Assembly (NCBI RefSeq): GCF_000463015.1
Contig: NC_022247.1
Span: 2,480,001 to 2,544,000 of the forward strand
Direction of reading: 5' to 3'
Length of the DNA stretch: 64,000 bases
From: Variovorax paradoxus B4
GTDB taxonomy: Bacteria > Pseudomonadota > Gammaproteobacteria > Burkholderiales > Burkholderiaceae_C
The first letter of the stretch is position 1; every line of letters starts with the position of its first letter. This document shows, piece after piece, positions 7,679 through 19,741 of this stretch. Both the position numbers and the translations under genes were made by a program. Under the pieces are notes generated by a model. That model worked only from the letters and a program-made list of their open reading frames with translations. It made no database searches and was not told the origin of the DNA.

Positions 7679-8323
7679 TCAGAACTTGATGCCTGCCGGG
7701 TTGCTCGGGCTCGGACCGCTGGGGGCGGGCGCGGGCGGCTGCGGTGCAGCCGCCGGCTGCACAGGCTCGCGTGCGGCGGGCGCCGGCTGCAGCGCAACCA
7801 GGGGCCGGGCCGGCGGATTGCGGTAGCCGGCAGGCAGGCTGTTGCTCTTCGGATAGCCCGCGGCGTCGAGGTATTGCGACCATTCGGCGTCCGAGTAACC
7901 CTTGAGCTGCTGCGAGCCGATCGTCAGCAGCGGCAGCGAGGTCTGGTTACTCAGGCGCTGCAGCGCCTCGACGTCCTGGCTGCTCTTGACGGTGCGTTCC
8001 TCGAAGGGAATGCCGCGCGTGACGAGCAGCGAACGGGCCGTGCCGCAGGGCGCGCATTCCTCGCTGCTGTACAGGGTCACGGGGTAGCGCTGTGCCACCT
8101 GCCGCAACTCGTAGGGCAGGCCGGCGTTGGCCGGAGGCACGATGCCGGCCTGCGGCGCTGAGGCCGGTTCCGTGCTTGCGGTGGGCGCGCGGTCCGAGAA
8201 AGTGACCTTGCCGTTCTTGTCGACGTTGCGGTAGATCGGCTGGGCCAACGCGCCTGCGGCGATCAGCAGCAGGGCGACGCCGGACAGGCGATGCAAGGAG
8301 GATTTCTTGTGGATCGAATGCAT
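7679..8323 (-). CDS. Secreted DUF4124-glutaredoxin fusion protein
   Basis: A 214-residue exported protein. A signal peptide (1-27, ending GALA) is followed by a DUF4124-like stretch ('IYRNVDKNGKVTFSDRAP', about 30-47). A glutaredoxin/thioredoxin-fold domain (about 80-155) has the redox motif C90-A-P-C93 and the 'TSLPLLTIG' cis-proline loop. The tail from about 165 is disordered and rich in Pro/Ala. The function is probably thiol-disulfide exchange in the periplasm, perhaps on envelope proteins; the substrate is unknown. It follows prlC by 30 bases on the same strand and ends at a hairpin terminator, so it is likely the last gene of that transcript. Confidence 0.75.
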   Translation of the reverse strand: MHSIHKKSSLHRLSGVALLLIAAGALAQPIYRNVDKNGKVTFSDRAPTASTEPASAPQAGIVPPANAGLPYELRQVAQRYPVTLYSSEECAPCGTARSLLVTRGIPFEERTVKSSQDVEALQRLSNQTSLPLLTIGSQQLKGYSDAEWSQYLDAAGYPKSNSLPAGYRNPPARPLVALQPAPAAREPVQPAAAPQPPAPAPSGPSPSNPAGIKF

Positions 8324-8353
8324 CGCCCGAGTATCGCAAGCTTCAGGCCCGCA

Positions 8354-10411
8354 TCAAGCGGGCTGGGCCTGTGCCATGCCCTGGTGTCGCAGCAGCGCAT
8401 CAAGCTGCGGTTCGCGGCCGCGGAAAGCCTTGAACGAATCCATGGCGCTGCGGCTGCCACCGGCTTCGAGGATGGCCTGGCGGTACCTGCGGCCGGTCTC
8501 GATGTTTGGCTGGCCATCGGCACCCACCGTTTCCTCGAAGGCAGCGTAGGCGTCGGCGCTCAGCACCTCGGCCCACTTGTAGCTGTAGTAGCCGGCCGCG
8601 TAGCCGCCCGAGAAGATGTGGCTGAAGGTGTTCGGCGTGCGGCTGAAAGGAGGCGCAGGCATCACGGCCACCTCGGCGCGCACCTTGCCCAGCAGCGCGA
8701 GCACGCCGCCCGGCGGCGCGGCGGCGGCCTGGTATTCGGTGTGCAGCAGCATGTCGAACAGCGAGAACTCGATCTGGCGCAGCGTCTGCAGTCCGCTCTG
8801 GAAGTTCTTGGCGGCGGTCATCTTGTCGAACAGTGCGCGCGGCAGCGGCTCGCCGGTATCGACGTGGGCCGTCATGTGCCTGAGCACGTCCCATTCCCAG
8901 CAGAAGTTTTCCATGAACTGGCTCGGCAGCTCGACCGCGTCCCATTCGACGCCGCTGATGCCCGACACGTCGCGCTCGTTCACCTGCGTGAGCATGTGAT
9001 GCAGCCCGTGGCCGAATTCGTGGAACAGGGTGGTCACGTCGTCGTGCGTGAGCAGCGGCGGCTTGCCGTCGACGCCGCTGGCGAAGTTGCACACGAGCTG
9101 TGCGACGGGCGTTTGCAACGCGCCGTCGTCCGGGCGCAGCCAGCGCGCGCGCACGTCGTCCATCCAGGCGCCGCCGCGCTTGGCGGCTCGGGCCGAGGGA
9201 TCGAGGTAGAACTGGCCGACCTTCTGGCCGGCCCGCTCGATGCGGTAGACCTCGACGCTCGGGTGCCAGGTGGGCGCGCTGTCGCGGCGGATGGACACCT
9301 CGAACAGCGTCTCGACGATCTTGAACAGGCCGGCCATCACCTTGGGTGCCGGGAAGTACTGCTTGACCTCCTGCTCGCTGAAGGCATAGCGCGCTTCCTT
9401 CAGCTTCTCGCCGATGTAGCTCCAGTCCCAGGCCTGGGGATCGGCAATGCCCAACTGCTGCGAGGCGAAGACGCGCAGGTCGGCCAGGTCGCGTTCGCCA
9501 TACGGCTTTGCCTTGGCCGCGAGATCGCGCAGGAACTTGATCACCTGTTCGGGCGATTCGGCCATCTTGGGCACGACCGAGAGTTCGCCGAAATTCCTGT
9601 AGCCGAGCAGCTTTGCTTCTTCCTCGCGCAGTGTGAGGATCTCGTTGATCAAGGCCGTGTTGTCGAAGGCCGGGTCGCCGAGTTCGCTGGCACGGGTGAC
9701 GTAGGCGCGGTAGAGCGTTTCGCGCAGCGCACTGCTGCGGGCGAATTGCATCACGGGCAGATAGCAGGGCATCTTGAGCGTGAGCTTGTAGCCATCCTTG
9801 CCCTCGGCTTCGGCGGCCGCGCGGGCCGCGCCCACCACGTCTTCGGGCACGCCCTCGAGCTCGCCCAGCGCTGCGTAATAAGAGAAGGCGTCGGTGGCGT
9901 CGAGCGCGTTCTCGCTGAATTTCTGGCTCAGTTCGGCCTGGCGCTCCTGGATGTCGGCAAAGCGCTTCTTCGCCTCGCCCTGCAGCTCCGCGCCGCCGAG
10001 CACGAAGTTGCGCACGGCATTCTTGTGCGCCTGGCGCTGCTCGGGATTGAGGGGGGCCACGTCGATGGCCTTGTACTTGGCGTAGAGGCGCTCGTCGGAG
10101 CCCAGGCGGGTCCAGAACGCGGTCACGCGCGGCATCGCCTCGTTGTAGGCGGCACGCAACTCCGGCGTATCGGCCACGGCGTTGAGATGGCCCACGGCGC
10201 CCCAGGCGCGGCTGAAGCGCTCGGAGGCCACGTCGAGCACCTTCGAGATCGCATTCCAGTCGGCGGGAAATTCAGGCGCCGTCGCGGTTTGCAGCGCCGC
10301 CTCGGCATCGGCCAGCAGGATGTCGACCGCGGACGCCACATGCTCGGGCTTGATGCGGTCGAACAGCGGGAGATCGGTGAAGTCGAGGAGGGGGTTGTTC
10401 TTCATGGCCAT
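8354..10411 (-). CDS. prlC: M3 family oligopeptidase A
   Basis: A 685-residue cytoplasmic zinc peptidase of the thimet oligopeptidase family (OpdA/PrlC, about 680 residues in E. coli), which degrades signal peptides and other short peptides. The zinc motif HEFGH starts at His464 and continues 'GLHHML', and the downstream glutamate lies in 'VELPSQFMENF'. The C-terminus has 'SYKWAEVLSADAYAAF', also typical of M3 enzymes. I use the ATG at 10411; GTG at 10420 (overlapping the folD stop) and ATG at 10405 are alternatives, none with a strong ribosome site. Translation is probably coupled to folD, which ends within a few bases. Confidence 0.93.
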   Translation of the reverse strand: MAMKNNPLLDFTDLPLFDRIKPEHVASAVDILLADAEAALQTATAPEFPADWNAISKVLDVASERFSRAWGAVGHLNAVADTPELRAAYNEAMPRVTAFWTRLGSDERLYAKYKAIDVAPLNPEQRQAHKNAVRNFVLGGAELQGEAKKRFADIQERQAELSQKFSENALDATDAFSYYAALGELEGVPEDVVGAARAAAEAEGKDGYKLTLKMPCYLPVMQFARSSALRETLYRAYVTRASELGDPAFDNTALINEILTLREEEAKLLGYRNFGELSVVPKMAESPEQVIKFLRDLAAKAKPYGERDLADLRVFASQQLGIADPQAWDWSYIGEKLKEARYAFSEQEVKQYFPAPKVMAGLFKIVETLFEVSIRRDSAPTWHPSVEVYRIERAGQKVGQFYLDPSARAAKRGGAWMDDVRARWLRPDDGALQTPVAQLVCNFASGVDGKPPLLTHDDVTTLFHEFGHGLHHMLTQVNERDVSGISGVEWDAVELPSQFMENFCWEWDVLRHMTAHVDTGEPLPRALFDKMTAAKNFQSGLQTLRQIEFSLFDMLLHTEYQAAAAPPGGVLALLGKVRAEVAVMPAPPFSRTPNTFSHIFSGGYAAGYYSYKWAEVLSADAYAAFEETVGADGQPNIETGRRYRQAILEAGGSRSAMDSFKAFRGREPQLDALLRHQGMAQAQPA

Positions 10412-10416
10412 GGAAC

Positions 10417-11268
10417 TCACTTGGCGGCGCGTTCCGCGGCTTCAAGGGTGTTGACGAGCAGCATGGCGCGCGTCATGGGGCCCACGCCGCCGGGCACGGG
10501 GGTGATCCAGCCGGCCACTTCCTTGACGCCGTCGAAGTCGACGTCGCCCGCGAGCTTGCCGTCTTCCTTCCGGTTCATGCCCACGTCGATCACGACCGCA
10601 CCGGGCTTCACCATGCCGGCGGTCAGGATGTTGCGCTTGCCCACCGCGGCGACGATCACGTCGGCCTGGCGCGTGAGGGCGGCCAGGTCTTGCGTGGCGC
10701 TGTGGCAGATGGTGACGGTGGCGTTCTTGGCCAGCAGCATCATGGCCATCGGCTTGCCGACGATGTTGCTGCGGCCGATGACCACCGCATGCTTGCCGCG
10801 CAGGTCGTAGCCGATGGATTCGAGCATCTTCATGCAGCCGTACGGCGTGCAGGGCCAGAAGCCCGGCGCACCGGTCATGAGCGCGCCGGCACTGGCCACG
10901 TGGAAGCCGTCCACGTCCTTGGCGGGCGAGATCGTCTCGATGACCTTCTGGCTGTCCATGTGCCTGGGCAGCGGCAGCTGAACCAGGATGCCGTGCACCT
11001 GGGGGTCGTCGTTGAGGGCGCGGATGCGGTCCAGCAGGTCGGCCTCGCTCATGTCGGCGGGGTAGGTCTCGAGCGTGGCCGCGAGGCCGGTTTCGGTGCT
11101 GTCGTTGACCTTGTGCCTGGTGTAGACCTGGCTGGCCGGGTCGCTGCCCACGAGGATGATGGAAAGGGCCGGGTTCACGCCACGGGCCTTCAGTGCGGCG
11201 GTGCGGCCGGCGACCTCGGCGCGAATGGTTTTGGCGAGGGCGTTGCCGTCGATCAGTTGGGCGGTCAT
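10417..11268 (-). CDS. folD: Bifunctional methylene-THF dehydrogenase / cyclohydrolase
   Basis: A 283-residue enzyme of one-carbon metabolism that converts 5,10-methylene-THF to methenyl-THF with NADP and hydrolyses this to 10-formyl-THF. Clear motifs are '[13 protein letters not shown]' with the catalytic lysine, '[11 protein letters not shown]', '[10 protein letters not shown]', the dinucleotide loop '[13 protein letters not shown]' and the C-terminal '[11 protein letters not shown]'. Length matches E. coli FolD (288). The ATG at 11268 begins the conserved N-terminus ('[16 protein letters not shown]'). It lies after the terminator of the response regulator gene, so folD, prlC and the glutaredoxin gene form their own minus-strand transcript. 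Confidence 0.96.
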   Translation of the reverse strand: MTAQLIDGNALAKTIRAEVAGRTAALKARGVNPALSIILVGSDPASQVYTRHKVNDSTETGLAATLETYPADMSEADLLDRIRALNDDPQVHGILVQLPLPRHMDSQKVIETISPAKDVDGFHVASAGALMTGAPGFWPCTPYGCMKMLESIGYDLRGKHAVVIGRSNIVGKPMAMMLLAKNATVTICHSATQDLAALTRQADVIVAAVGKRNILTAGMVKPGAVVIDVGMNRKEDGKLAGDVDFDGVKEVAGWITPVPGGVGPMTRAMLLVNTLEAAERAAK

Positions 11269-11287
11269 CGGTTTCGATTTTCCAAGT

Positions 11288-11310
11288 AAAAACGCCCGCT
11301 TGCGCAGGCG
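11288..11310 (-). terminator. Probable intrinsic terminator after the response regulator
   Basis: A 7-bp stem with one mismatch (11293-11299 with 11304-11310, loop TTGC) is followed on the minus strand by TTTTT (complement of 11288-11292). It lies 40 bases past the response-regulator stop and 20 bases before the folD start. Confidence 0.6.
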
Positions 11311-11350
11311 TGGGGGACATTCGTCGCTATCGGGGGGAGACAACTGGCTC

Positions 11351-11983
11351 TTAGGCCTTGGCCGCTGGCGCCGCCTGCCCGAGGGCGATCTTGAGCAGAT
11401 CGGCCACGGTGTTGGCGTTGAGCTTTTCCATGATGTTGGCGCGATGCGCCTCGACCGTCTTGATGCTGATGCCCAGGTCGTCGGCAATCTGCTTGTTCAG
11501 GCGGCCGGCAACGATGCGCTCGAGCACCTGGGCCTCGCGGCCGGTGAGCTTGGACAGCAGCGCATCGCGGCTGGCCGACTGCTGGTGCTGGGTGAAGGCG
11601 CCGCGCGCGTGCTCGAGCATGCGCTCGACCAGCGTGACGAGCTCTTCGTCGTTGAAAGGCTTCTGGATGAAGTCCATGGCGCCTTTCTTCATGCTGTCGA
11701 CCGCCATCGGCACGTCGCCGTGGCCGGTGATCACCACGATGGGCAGTGGAGAGCGCCGTTCGATCAGCCGATCCTGCAGCTCGAGGCCGGTCATGCCGGC
11801 CATGCGGATGTCGACGATCAGACAGGCGACTTCGCGCGGGTCGTATCGGGAGAGAAAGGACTCGGCCGAATCGAAGCAGCGAACCCTGTAGTCCTTGCCC
11901 TCGAGCAGCCATTGCAACGAATCTCGCACGGCTTCGTCGTCGTCGACGACATAGACAGTGCCCTTCTTCGGAATCAAACTCAT
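11351..11983 (-). CDS. FixJ-type response regulator (receiver + LuxR HTH)
   Basis: A 210-residue two-component regulator. The receiver domain (about 8-125) has the acidic pocket DDD near 14-16, the phospho-acceptor Asp58 in '[10 protein letters not shown]', Thr in 'VVITGHGD' and Lys in 'DFIQKPF'. The LuxR/FixJ helix-turn-helix lies at about 140-200 ('[15 protein letters not shown]', '[16 protein letters not shown]'). The 'GHGD' and 'QKPF' motifs are typical of the FixJ/DctR/TodT branch. It overlaps the kinase gene by four bases (ATGA), so the two are made together. Targets cannot be read directly; the divergent neighbour is aceE. Confidence 0.9.
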   Translation of the reverse strand: MSLIPKKGTVYVVDDDEAVRDSLQWLLEGKDYRVRCFDSAESFLSRYDPREVACLIVDIRMAGMTGLELQDRLIERRSPLPIVVITGHGDVPMAVDSMKKGAMDFIQKPFNDEELVTLVERMLEHARGAFTQHQQSASRDALLSKLTGREAQVLERIVAGRLNKQIADDLGISIKTVEAHRANIMEKLNANTVADLLKIALGQAAPAAKA

Positions 11984-14520
11984 GCAGGTACCTTTGCCTC
12001 GTCGCTTGCTACGGAACTGGGAGCGTCCAACACCGGAATCCAGAAGGAAAAACGGCATCCGATCACATCCAGACCATTGTAGATGTTCTCCGCCTGCATC
12101 CTGCCGCGATGGGACTCGACGATGGTGCGGCAAAGGTTCAGCCCGATGCCCATGCCTTCCGGCTTGGTAGAGAAAAAGGCTTCATACAGACGGTCCATCA
12201 CCTCGGGAGCCAGGCCCTTGCCGGTGTCCTGCACCGAGAACTCGATGGCGTTGTGGCCCTCGATCAGCTTCGGCAGCACGCGCAGCTCCACGCTTCGGCG
12301 CGCGAGCGGACGCTCGGCAATGTCGATGGACTCGGCCGCGTTCTTCAGCAGATTGACCATCACCTGCTCGATCAGGATCGGGTCCACCTGCACCACCGGC
12401 AGCCGCGCGGCCACGTAGTGGTTGAGCCGCACGTTGCGCCGCCGCAGCTCGATGCCTGCGAGTTCGACCGCTTCGCTGACCATGGTGGACACGTCGGCGG
12501 CCGTGCGGTTGGGCTCGCTGCGCTTCACGAAGGAGCGGATGCGCTGGATGATCTGTCCCGCGCGCTGCGCCTGCTTGGAGGTTTTCTCCAGCGCCGCGAG
12601 CAGCGCCTCGGTGTCGATGGCCTGCCCCTTGAGGCGCGACATCATTCCGTTGCAGTAGTTGGTGATGGCCGTGAGCGGCTGATTGAGTTCGTGCGCCACG
12701 CTCGACGCCATTTCGCCCATGGTGATCAGGCGGCTCGCGGCCTGTGCGCGGTCGGCCTGCGCGGCGGCCTGCTCCTCGGCATCGCGCCGCGGCGTGATGT
12801 CGGTGGCAATCACCAGCTGGGCCAGCCGGCCGTCGACCCATGTCAGGTAGCGCGAACGCACTTCGAGCCACTTGCCCAGGTGCGGCACGAAGATCTCGTT
12901 GTTGGCCGTCTGTGCGGCGGTCAGGGTATCGATCGGGAGGCCGGCGTACGGGTCGACGTCGTCGAGGCCTTCGTCATGCGCGTTCGAGGCCGGCACGCCG
13001 GCCTGCGCCACCATGCCCAGGTGGCCGACGGTGTCGGAGCCGAACCAGAGGCGGTACAGCTTGTTCGCGAACAGCAGCTCTTCGCTGCCGATGGGCGCGA
13101 CCGACACGGCGGCGTCGAGTGCCTCCAGCACCGTGGTGAAGCGTTCGTACGATGCCGACAACTGCTCGCGGATGCGCGTGGGCTCGGTGATGTCGGTCAT
13201 CGACGTCATCCAGCCGGTCTGGTGGCCGCGTGCGTCGATCAGCGGCGATACATAGAGCCGGGCATTGAACACGCTGCCGTTCTTGCGCTTCACGCGCACC
13301 TGGAAGCCGCCGGGCAGGGCGCGTCCGTGCAGTTCTTCCTCGAGCCGCTCGTTCATGACTTCGCGGTCCGACTCCAGCCAGTAGGGGAAGGGCGGCGACT
13401 GGCCCACCAGTTCGGCCTCGCTCCAGCCGGTCATCGCGCAGAAGGCGGCGTTCACGTAGGTGATGCGCCCCTGCAGGTCGAGCACGCGCATGCCGGTCAG
13501 CATGGAGTTTTCCATCGCGCGCCTGAAGTTGGTCTCGGCGACCAGCCGCTGCTGTGCCTGCTGGCGCCGCCGGGTGTGGCGCCAGGTGCCGATCAGCATC
13601 CAGCTCGTCAGCACGCTGAGCGCACAGACCAGCCAGAACAGGCCGTTGCCGACCACCCCCTGCGAAGTGCGGTAGGCCTGGGCGCGCAATACCAGCGCGT
13701 TGCCGACGGGCGAAACCGGCACCTCGTACTCATTGGTTCTTTCCGTCCAGGGGAGGAGCCGCGTGCCGCTTTCCCTCGGGTTGGCCGTATTGCCCGCGAG
13801 CACGCTGCCTTTGGCGTCGAGCAGCGAGACCGCGTAGCGCGCCTGCACTTCCGACGGCATGCCGTAGCGCAGCAGGCCATCGACCGAAAATTCGCCCAGC
13901 ACCACGCCCGCGAACAGGCCCTGGTCGAAGAGGGGAATGTGCAGCTGCAGCATCGCCGCGGGATCGCCGCCCGCCACCGGCTGGGAGAAAACCGGCTGGC
14001 GCAGCTCGCGCGCCAGGGCGTAGTTGCTCTCCACGTCGCCCGGGCGCAGCACGTCGCCGATCAGGTGCTGCTGCGCAGGATGCACGCTCGGCGCCGAATA
14101 GCCGGCCTTGAAACGGCGCCGATCGTCGATCCAGGTGACGGTCTGCAGCTCGGGAAACTGGCTCACCAGCGATTCCGCGCGGCTCGCGAATTCGATCGGG
14201 TCGATCTCGCGGTTCGAGGCGTCGCGCGCGATGCGCATCAGCTGTTCCTGGCGTTCGAGCAGGCGCAGGCGCATGCGCTGCTGCGCGTATTCGACGTCCC
14301 GCCGCACCGACTCCTGCTCGCGCTCGACTTCTTCGGTGCGCAGGTACCAGAACGCCGAAACGATGGCGGCCAGAAACAGCAGCACCGCCGCGATCGGCGC
14401 CAGCATGGCGACCGCGTCTTGCAGCACCGGCGTTTGCTGGCGCCACCAGCGGCGCCACCACGAGAGCGGAGACGCATTCACGGCGCTGCGGGCAACCGCC
14501 AGCGGAGAGGAAAAAGGCAT
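11980..14520 (-). CDS. PAS-domain sensor histidine kinase, FixL/DctB-like
   Basis: An 846-residue membrane kinase partner of the FixJ-type regulator. A first membrane helix (about 38-60) and a second near 288-305 flank a periplasmic sensing region of about 220 residues. PAS domains follow (about 330-450 and 460-580), then a HisKA domain with phospho-accepting His610 in 'VAHELNQPLTAI', and a HATPase domain with 'NLLKNAAESI' (N box), 'DTGKGL' (G1) and 'GMGIGLNLC' (G2). The HELNQPL form is typical of FixL/DctB/TodS kinases. The periplasmic ligand is not evident; C4-dicarboxylates or pyruvate are guesses from family and from the divergent aceE. The gene starts 204 bases from aceE in the opposite direction. 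Confidence 0.9.
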   Translation of the reverse strand: MPFSSPLAVARSAVNASPLSWWRRWWRQQTPVLQDAVAMLAPIAAVLLFLAAIVSAFWYLRTEEVEREQESVRRDVEYAQQRMRLRLLERQEQLMRIARDASNREIDPIEFASRAESLVSQFPELQTVTWIDDRRRFKAGYSAPSVHPAQQHLIGDVLRPGDVESNYALARELRQPVFSQPVAGGDPAAMLQLHIPLFDQGLFAGVVLGEFSVDGLLRYGMPSEVQARYAVSLLDAKGSVLAGNTANPRESGTRLLPWTERTNEYEVPVSPVGNALVLRAQAYRTSQGVVGNGLFWLVCALSVLTSWMLIGTWRHTRRRQQAQQRLVAETNFRRAMENSMLTGMRVLDLQGRITYVNAAFCAMTGWSEAELVGQSPPFPYWLESDREVMNERLEEELHGRALPGGFQVRVKRKNGSVFNARLYVSPLIDARGHQTGWMTSMTDITEPTRIREQLSASYERFTTVLEALDAAVSVAPIGSEELLFANKLYRLWFGSDTVGHLGMVAQAGVPASNAHDEGLDDVDPYAGLPIDTLTAAQTANNEIFVPHLGKWLEVRSRYLTWVDGRLAQLVIATDITPRRDAEEQAAAQADRAQAASRLITMGEMASSVAHELNQPLTAITNYCNGMMSRLKGQAIDTEALLAALEKTSKQAQRAGQIIQRIRSFVKRSEPNRTAADVSTMVSEAVELAGIELRRRNVRLNHYVAARLPVVQVDPILIEQVMVNLLKNAAESIDIAERPLARRSVELRVLPKLIEGHNAIEFSVQDTGKGLAPEVMDRLYEAFFSTKPEGMGIGLNLCRTIVESHRGRMQAENIYNGLDVIGCRFSFWIPVLDAPSSVASDEAKVPA

Positions 14521-14604
14521 CCTGCGAGTTTAGGTGATGGCCCCTGTGCCAAGGAGAGAGGGGCCGCAGTGCCATTGATTCCGGCGCGGGCGACTTTGTT
14601 TCTA

Positions 14605-14662
14605 AATTTCATATTGAGAAATTAGCATGCACCATTTGAAATAGAAGTATTTCTATGAGAAA
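14605..14662. promoter_or_regulatory. AT-rich control region with inverted repeats before aceE
   Basis: In an otherwise GC-rich gap between the kinase gene and aceE there are three close dyads: AATTTC (14605-14610) with GAAATT (14618-14623); ATAGAA (14641-14646) with TTCTAT (14651-14656); and TTTCT/AGAAA around ATG (14650-14662). The shared half-site TTTC...GAAA suggests one dimeric regulator with more than one site. No convincing -35/-10 pair could be fixed. The regulator is unknown; a GntR, IclR or the neighbouring FixJ-like protein are candidates. Confidence 0.45.
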
Positions 14663-14724
14663 CTCCCGCGCGGTGATCGAAGAGCGCACTAAATTACAGC
14701 CACAGCCCTAAAGGAGAGACAAGC

Positions 14725-17439
<2,715 letters not shown>

Positions 17440-17489
17440 ACATCAACAACCAACGAACGAACGGCGCCTCACGGCGGGAGACAAACGAT

Positions 17490-19151
17490 ATGGCAGCAGT
17501 GGAAGTCAAGGTGCCGGACATCGGCGATTTCGATGAAGTCGCGGTGATCGAGGTGCTTGTGAAGGTGGGCGACACGGTCAAGGCCGAGCAGTCGCTCATC
17601 ACCGTGGAATCGGACAAGGCGTCGATGGAGATTCCGTCGTCGACCGCCGGTGTGGTCAAGGAGATCAAGGTCGCGGTCGGCGGCAAGGTGAAAGAGGGCT
17701 CGGTGGTGCTGGTGCTCGAGGCCGAGGAAGCGGGTGCTGCTGCAGCGCCGGCTGCCGCACCTGCCGCGGCTCCTGCGGCCGCAGCACCGGCCCCTGCGGC
17801 AGCGGCGCCCGCGCCTGCCGCCGCGCCGGCCGTGTCGGGCTCGATCGACGTCAAGGTGCCGGACATCGGCGACTTCAAGGACGTCGCAGTCATCGAGCTG
17901 CTGGTGAAACCCGGCGACACGATCGCGGCCGACCAGTCGCTGATCACGGTGGAGTCGGACAAGGCCTCGATGGAAATCCCGTCGTCGGCGGCCGGCGTGC
18001 TCAAGGAACTCAAGGTCAAGGTCGGCGATACCGTCAACATCGGTGACCTGATCGCCGTGCTCGAAGGTGCTGCGGGTGCCGCAACCCCTGCGCCCGCGCA
18101 AGCTGCCGCAGCCGCAGCCGCACCGGCTGCCGCGACCGCCAGCGCACCGGCACCCGCCGCTTCGCCGGCACCGTCCGCAGCCGCGCCGCACGATCCCACC
18201 ACGGCGCCCAGCGCCAACCTGCCGCACGCCTCGCCCTCGGTGCGCAAGTTCGCCCGCGAACTCGGCGTGCCGCTCGAGGAGGTCAAGGGCTCCGGCCCCA
18301 AGGGCCGCATCACGCAGGAAGACGTCCAGGGTTTCACCAAGGCCGTGATGAGCGGCCAGGCCAGCACCAAGGCCTCGGCGGCCAAGGCACCGACCGGCGG
18401 CGGCGCAGACGGCGCCGCACTGGGCCTCATTCCCTGGCCCAAGGTCGACTTCGCGAAGTTCGGCACGGTCGAGCGCAAGGACCTGTCGCGCATCAAGAAG
18501 CTCAGCGGCGCCAACCTGCACCGCAACTGGGTGATGATCCCGCACGTCACCAACAACGACGAAGCCGACATCACCGAGCTCGAGGCCTTCCGCGTCTCCA
18601 CCAACAAGGAAAACGAGAAGTCGGGCATCAAGGTCACGATGCTGGCCTTCGTGATCAAGGCGGTGGTTGCGGCGCTGAAGAAATTCCCCGACTTCAACGC
18701 CAGCCTCGACGGCGACCAGCTGGTCTACAAGCAGTACTTCCACATCGGCTTCGCGGCCGACACGCCCAACGGGCTCGTGGTGCCGGTGCTGAAGGATGCC
18801 GACAAGAAGGGCATCCTGCAGATCAGCCAGGAAATGGGCGAGCTCGCCAAGAAGGCGCGCGACGGCAAGCTCGGTTCGGCCGACATGCAGGGCGGCTGCT
18901 TCTCGATCAGCTCGCTCGGCGGCATCGGCGGCACGCACTTCACACCCATCATCAACGCCCCCGAAGTGGCCATCCTCGGCCTCTCCAAGGGCCAGATGAA
19001 GCCGGTGTGGGACGGCAAGCAGTTCGTGCCGCGCCTGACGCTGCCGCTGTCGCTGTCGTACGACCACCGCGTGATCGATGGTGCCCTGGCCGCGCGCTTC
19101 AACGCCTATCTTGGGCAAGTGCTCGCGGACTATCGCCGAATCCTGCTATGA
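17490..19151 (+). CDS. aceF: Dihydrolipoyl acetyltransferase, PDH E2
   Basis: A 553-residue core of the pyruvate dehydrogenase complex. Two lipoyl domains carry the modified lysines K43 and K158 in '[12 protein letters not shown]'. They are joined by Ala/Pro-rich flexible linkers (about 82-117 and 195-230), then an E3/E1-binding domain ('[13 protein letters not shown]...GRITQEDV', about 245-285) and the catalytic acyltransferase domain with '[14 protein letters not shown]' near the end. E. coli AceF has three lipoyl domains; here two are in E2 and a third is fused to LpdA. The ATG at 17490 follows GGGAGA; a longer frame upstream overlaps aceE and is not used. The stop overlaps the start of the next gene (ATGA). 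Confidence 0.97.
   Translation: MAAVEVKVPDIGDFDEVAVIEVLVKVGDTVKAEQSLITVESDKASMEIPSSTAGVVKEIKVAVGGKVKEGSVVLVLEAEEAGAAAAPAAAPAAAPAAAAPAPAAAAPAPAAAPAVSGSIDVKVPDIGDFKDVAVIELLVKPGDTIAADQSLITVESDKASMEIPSSAAGVLKELKVKVGDTVNIGDLIAVLEGAAGAATPAPAQAAAAAAAPAAATASAPAPAASPAPSAAAPHDPTTAPSANLPHASPSVRKFARELGVPLEEVKGSGPKGRITQEDVQGFTKAVMSGQASTKASAAKAPTGGGADGAALGLIPWPKVDFAKFGTVERKDLSRIKKLSGANLHRNWVMIPHVTNNDEADITELEAFRVSTNKENEKSGIKVTMLAFVIKAVVAALKKFPDFNASLDGDQLVYKQYFHIGFAADTPNGLVVPVLKDADKKGILQISQEMGELAKKARDGKLGSADMQGGCFSISSLGGIGGTHFTPIINAPEVAILGLSKGQMKPVWDGKQFVPRLTLPLSLSYDHRVIDGALAARFNAYLGQVLADYRRILL
17508..17642 (+). repeat. Lipoyl-domain direct repeat, copy in aceF
   Basis: Codons 7-51 of aceF encode a lipoyl half-domain that is identical to codons 7-51 of lpdA (19756-19890) except for residue 25 (Lys against Asn). 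The DNA copies differ mainly at third positions. A third, more diverged copy encodes AceF residues about 121-165. Such near-identity over 135 bases, 2.2 kb apart in the same direction, suggests domain duplication with later homogenisation, or strong selection for a common E1 docking surface. Confidence 0.8.
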
Positions 19152-19741
19152 CCACGGTAGTGGCCGTCCGCAAAGGCGGCCAGGTCACGATGGCCGCTGA
19201 CTCGCTGGTGACCTTCGGCGACACGCGGCTCTCGCACCGCGCCGAGGCGAACCAGAAGATCTTCACTGTCGAAGACGCGGCGGGGCAGAGCCTGTTTGCC
19301 GTGGCCGGCGCCGCTGCGCACTTCCTGGTGCTGCAGCATGCGCTGGCCGCGCAGCCGCGCGAGGCGCTGCTGTTCGGCAGCAAGCACGAGATCTTCCGCA
19401 CCTTCACGCTGCTGCATCCGGTGCTGAAGGACTCGTTCTTCATGCAGACCAAGGAAGACGAGCACGAGCCCTACGAGTCGAGCCAGTTCACGATGCTGAT
19501 GGCCAACCAGAGCGGCATCTACGGCATCTACAGCTACCGCGAGGTGTTCGAGTTCAAGCAGTTCTGGTCCATCGGCTCGGGACGCAGCTTTGCGCTCGGC
19601 GCCATGCACGCGGCCTATGACATCAAGTCGCGCAGCTCGCGCGACGTGGCGGAGGCGGGGATCGCCGCCGCCTGCGAATTCGATCGCAATTCGGCCCCAC
19701 CGGTCGACGTTCTCACACTCAAACTGAAAGTGTCCAAATGA
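19148..19741 (+). CDS. HslV-like proteasome-family Ntn hydrolase in the pdh operon
   Basis: A 197-residue protein whose N-terminus lines up with HslV. After removal of Met it begins Thr-Thr-Val-Val-Ala-Val, with Thr1 as the expected nucleophile, Asp17 in '[14 protein letters not shown]' where HslV has Asp17, and a lysine (K36 in mature numbering) where HslV has Lys33. '[17 protein letters not shown]' matches the IGSGG loop region of HslV. Lengths are similar (HslV about 175). No HslU-type ATPase lies in the window. It is locked between aceF and lpdA by ATGA overlaps at both ends, so it is made with the complex. Proteolytic activity and link to the complex are inference; it may have become a non-proteolytic relative. 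Confidence 0.7.
   Translation: MTTVVAVRKGGQVTMAADSLVTFGDTRLSHRAEANQKIFTVEDAAGQSLFAVAGAAAHFLVLQHALAAQPREALLFGSKHEIFRTFTLLHPVLKDSFFMQTKEDEHEPYESSQFTMLMANQSGIYGIYSYREVFEFKQFWSIGSGRSFALGAMHAAYDIKSRSSRDVAEAGIAAACEFDRNSAPPVDVLTLKLKVSK

Noticed and set aside
17730..17840. Simple-sequence Ala/Pro repeats in aceF and lpdA as microsatellite or mobile DNA
   Set aside because: They are the usual flexible linkers between lipoyl and other domains.
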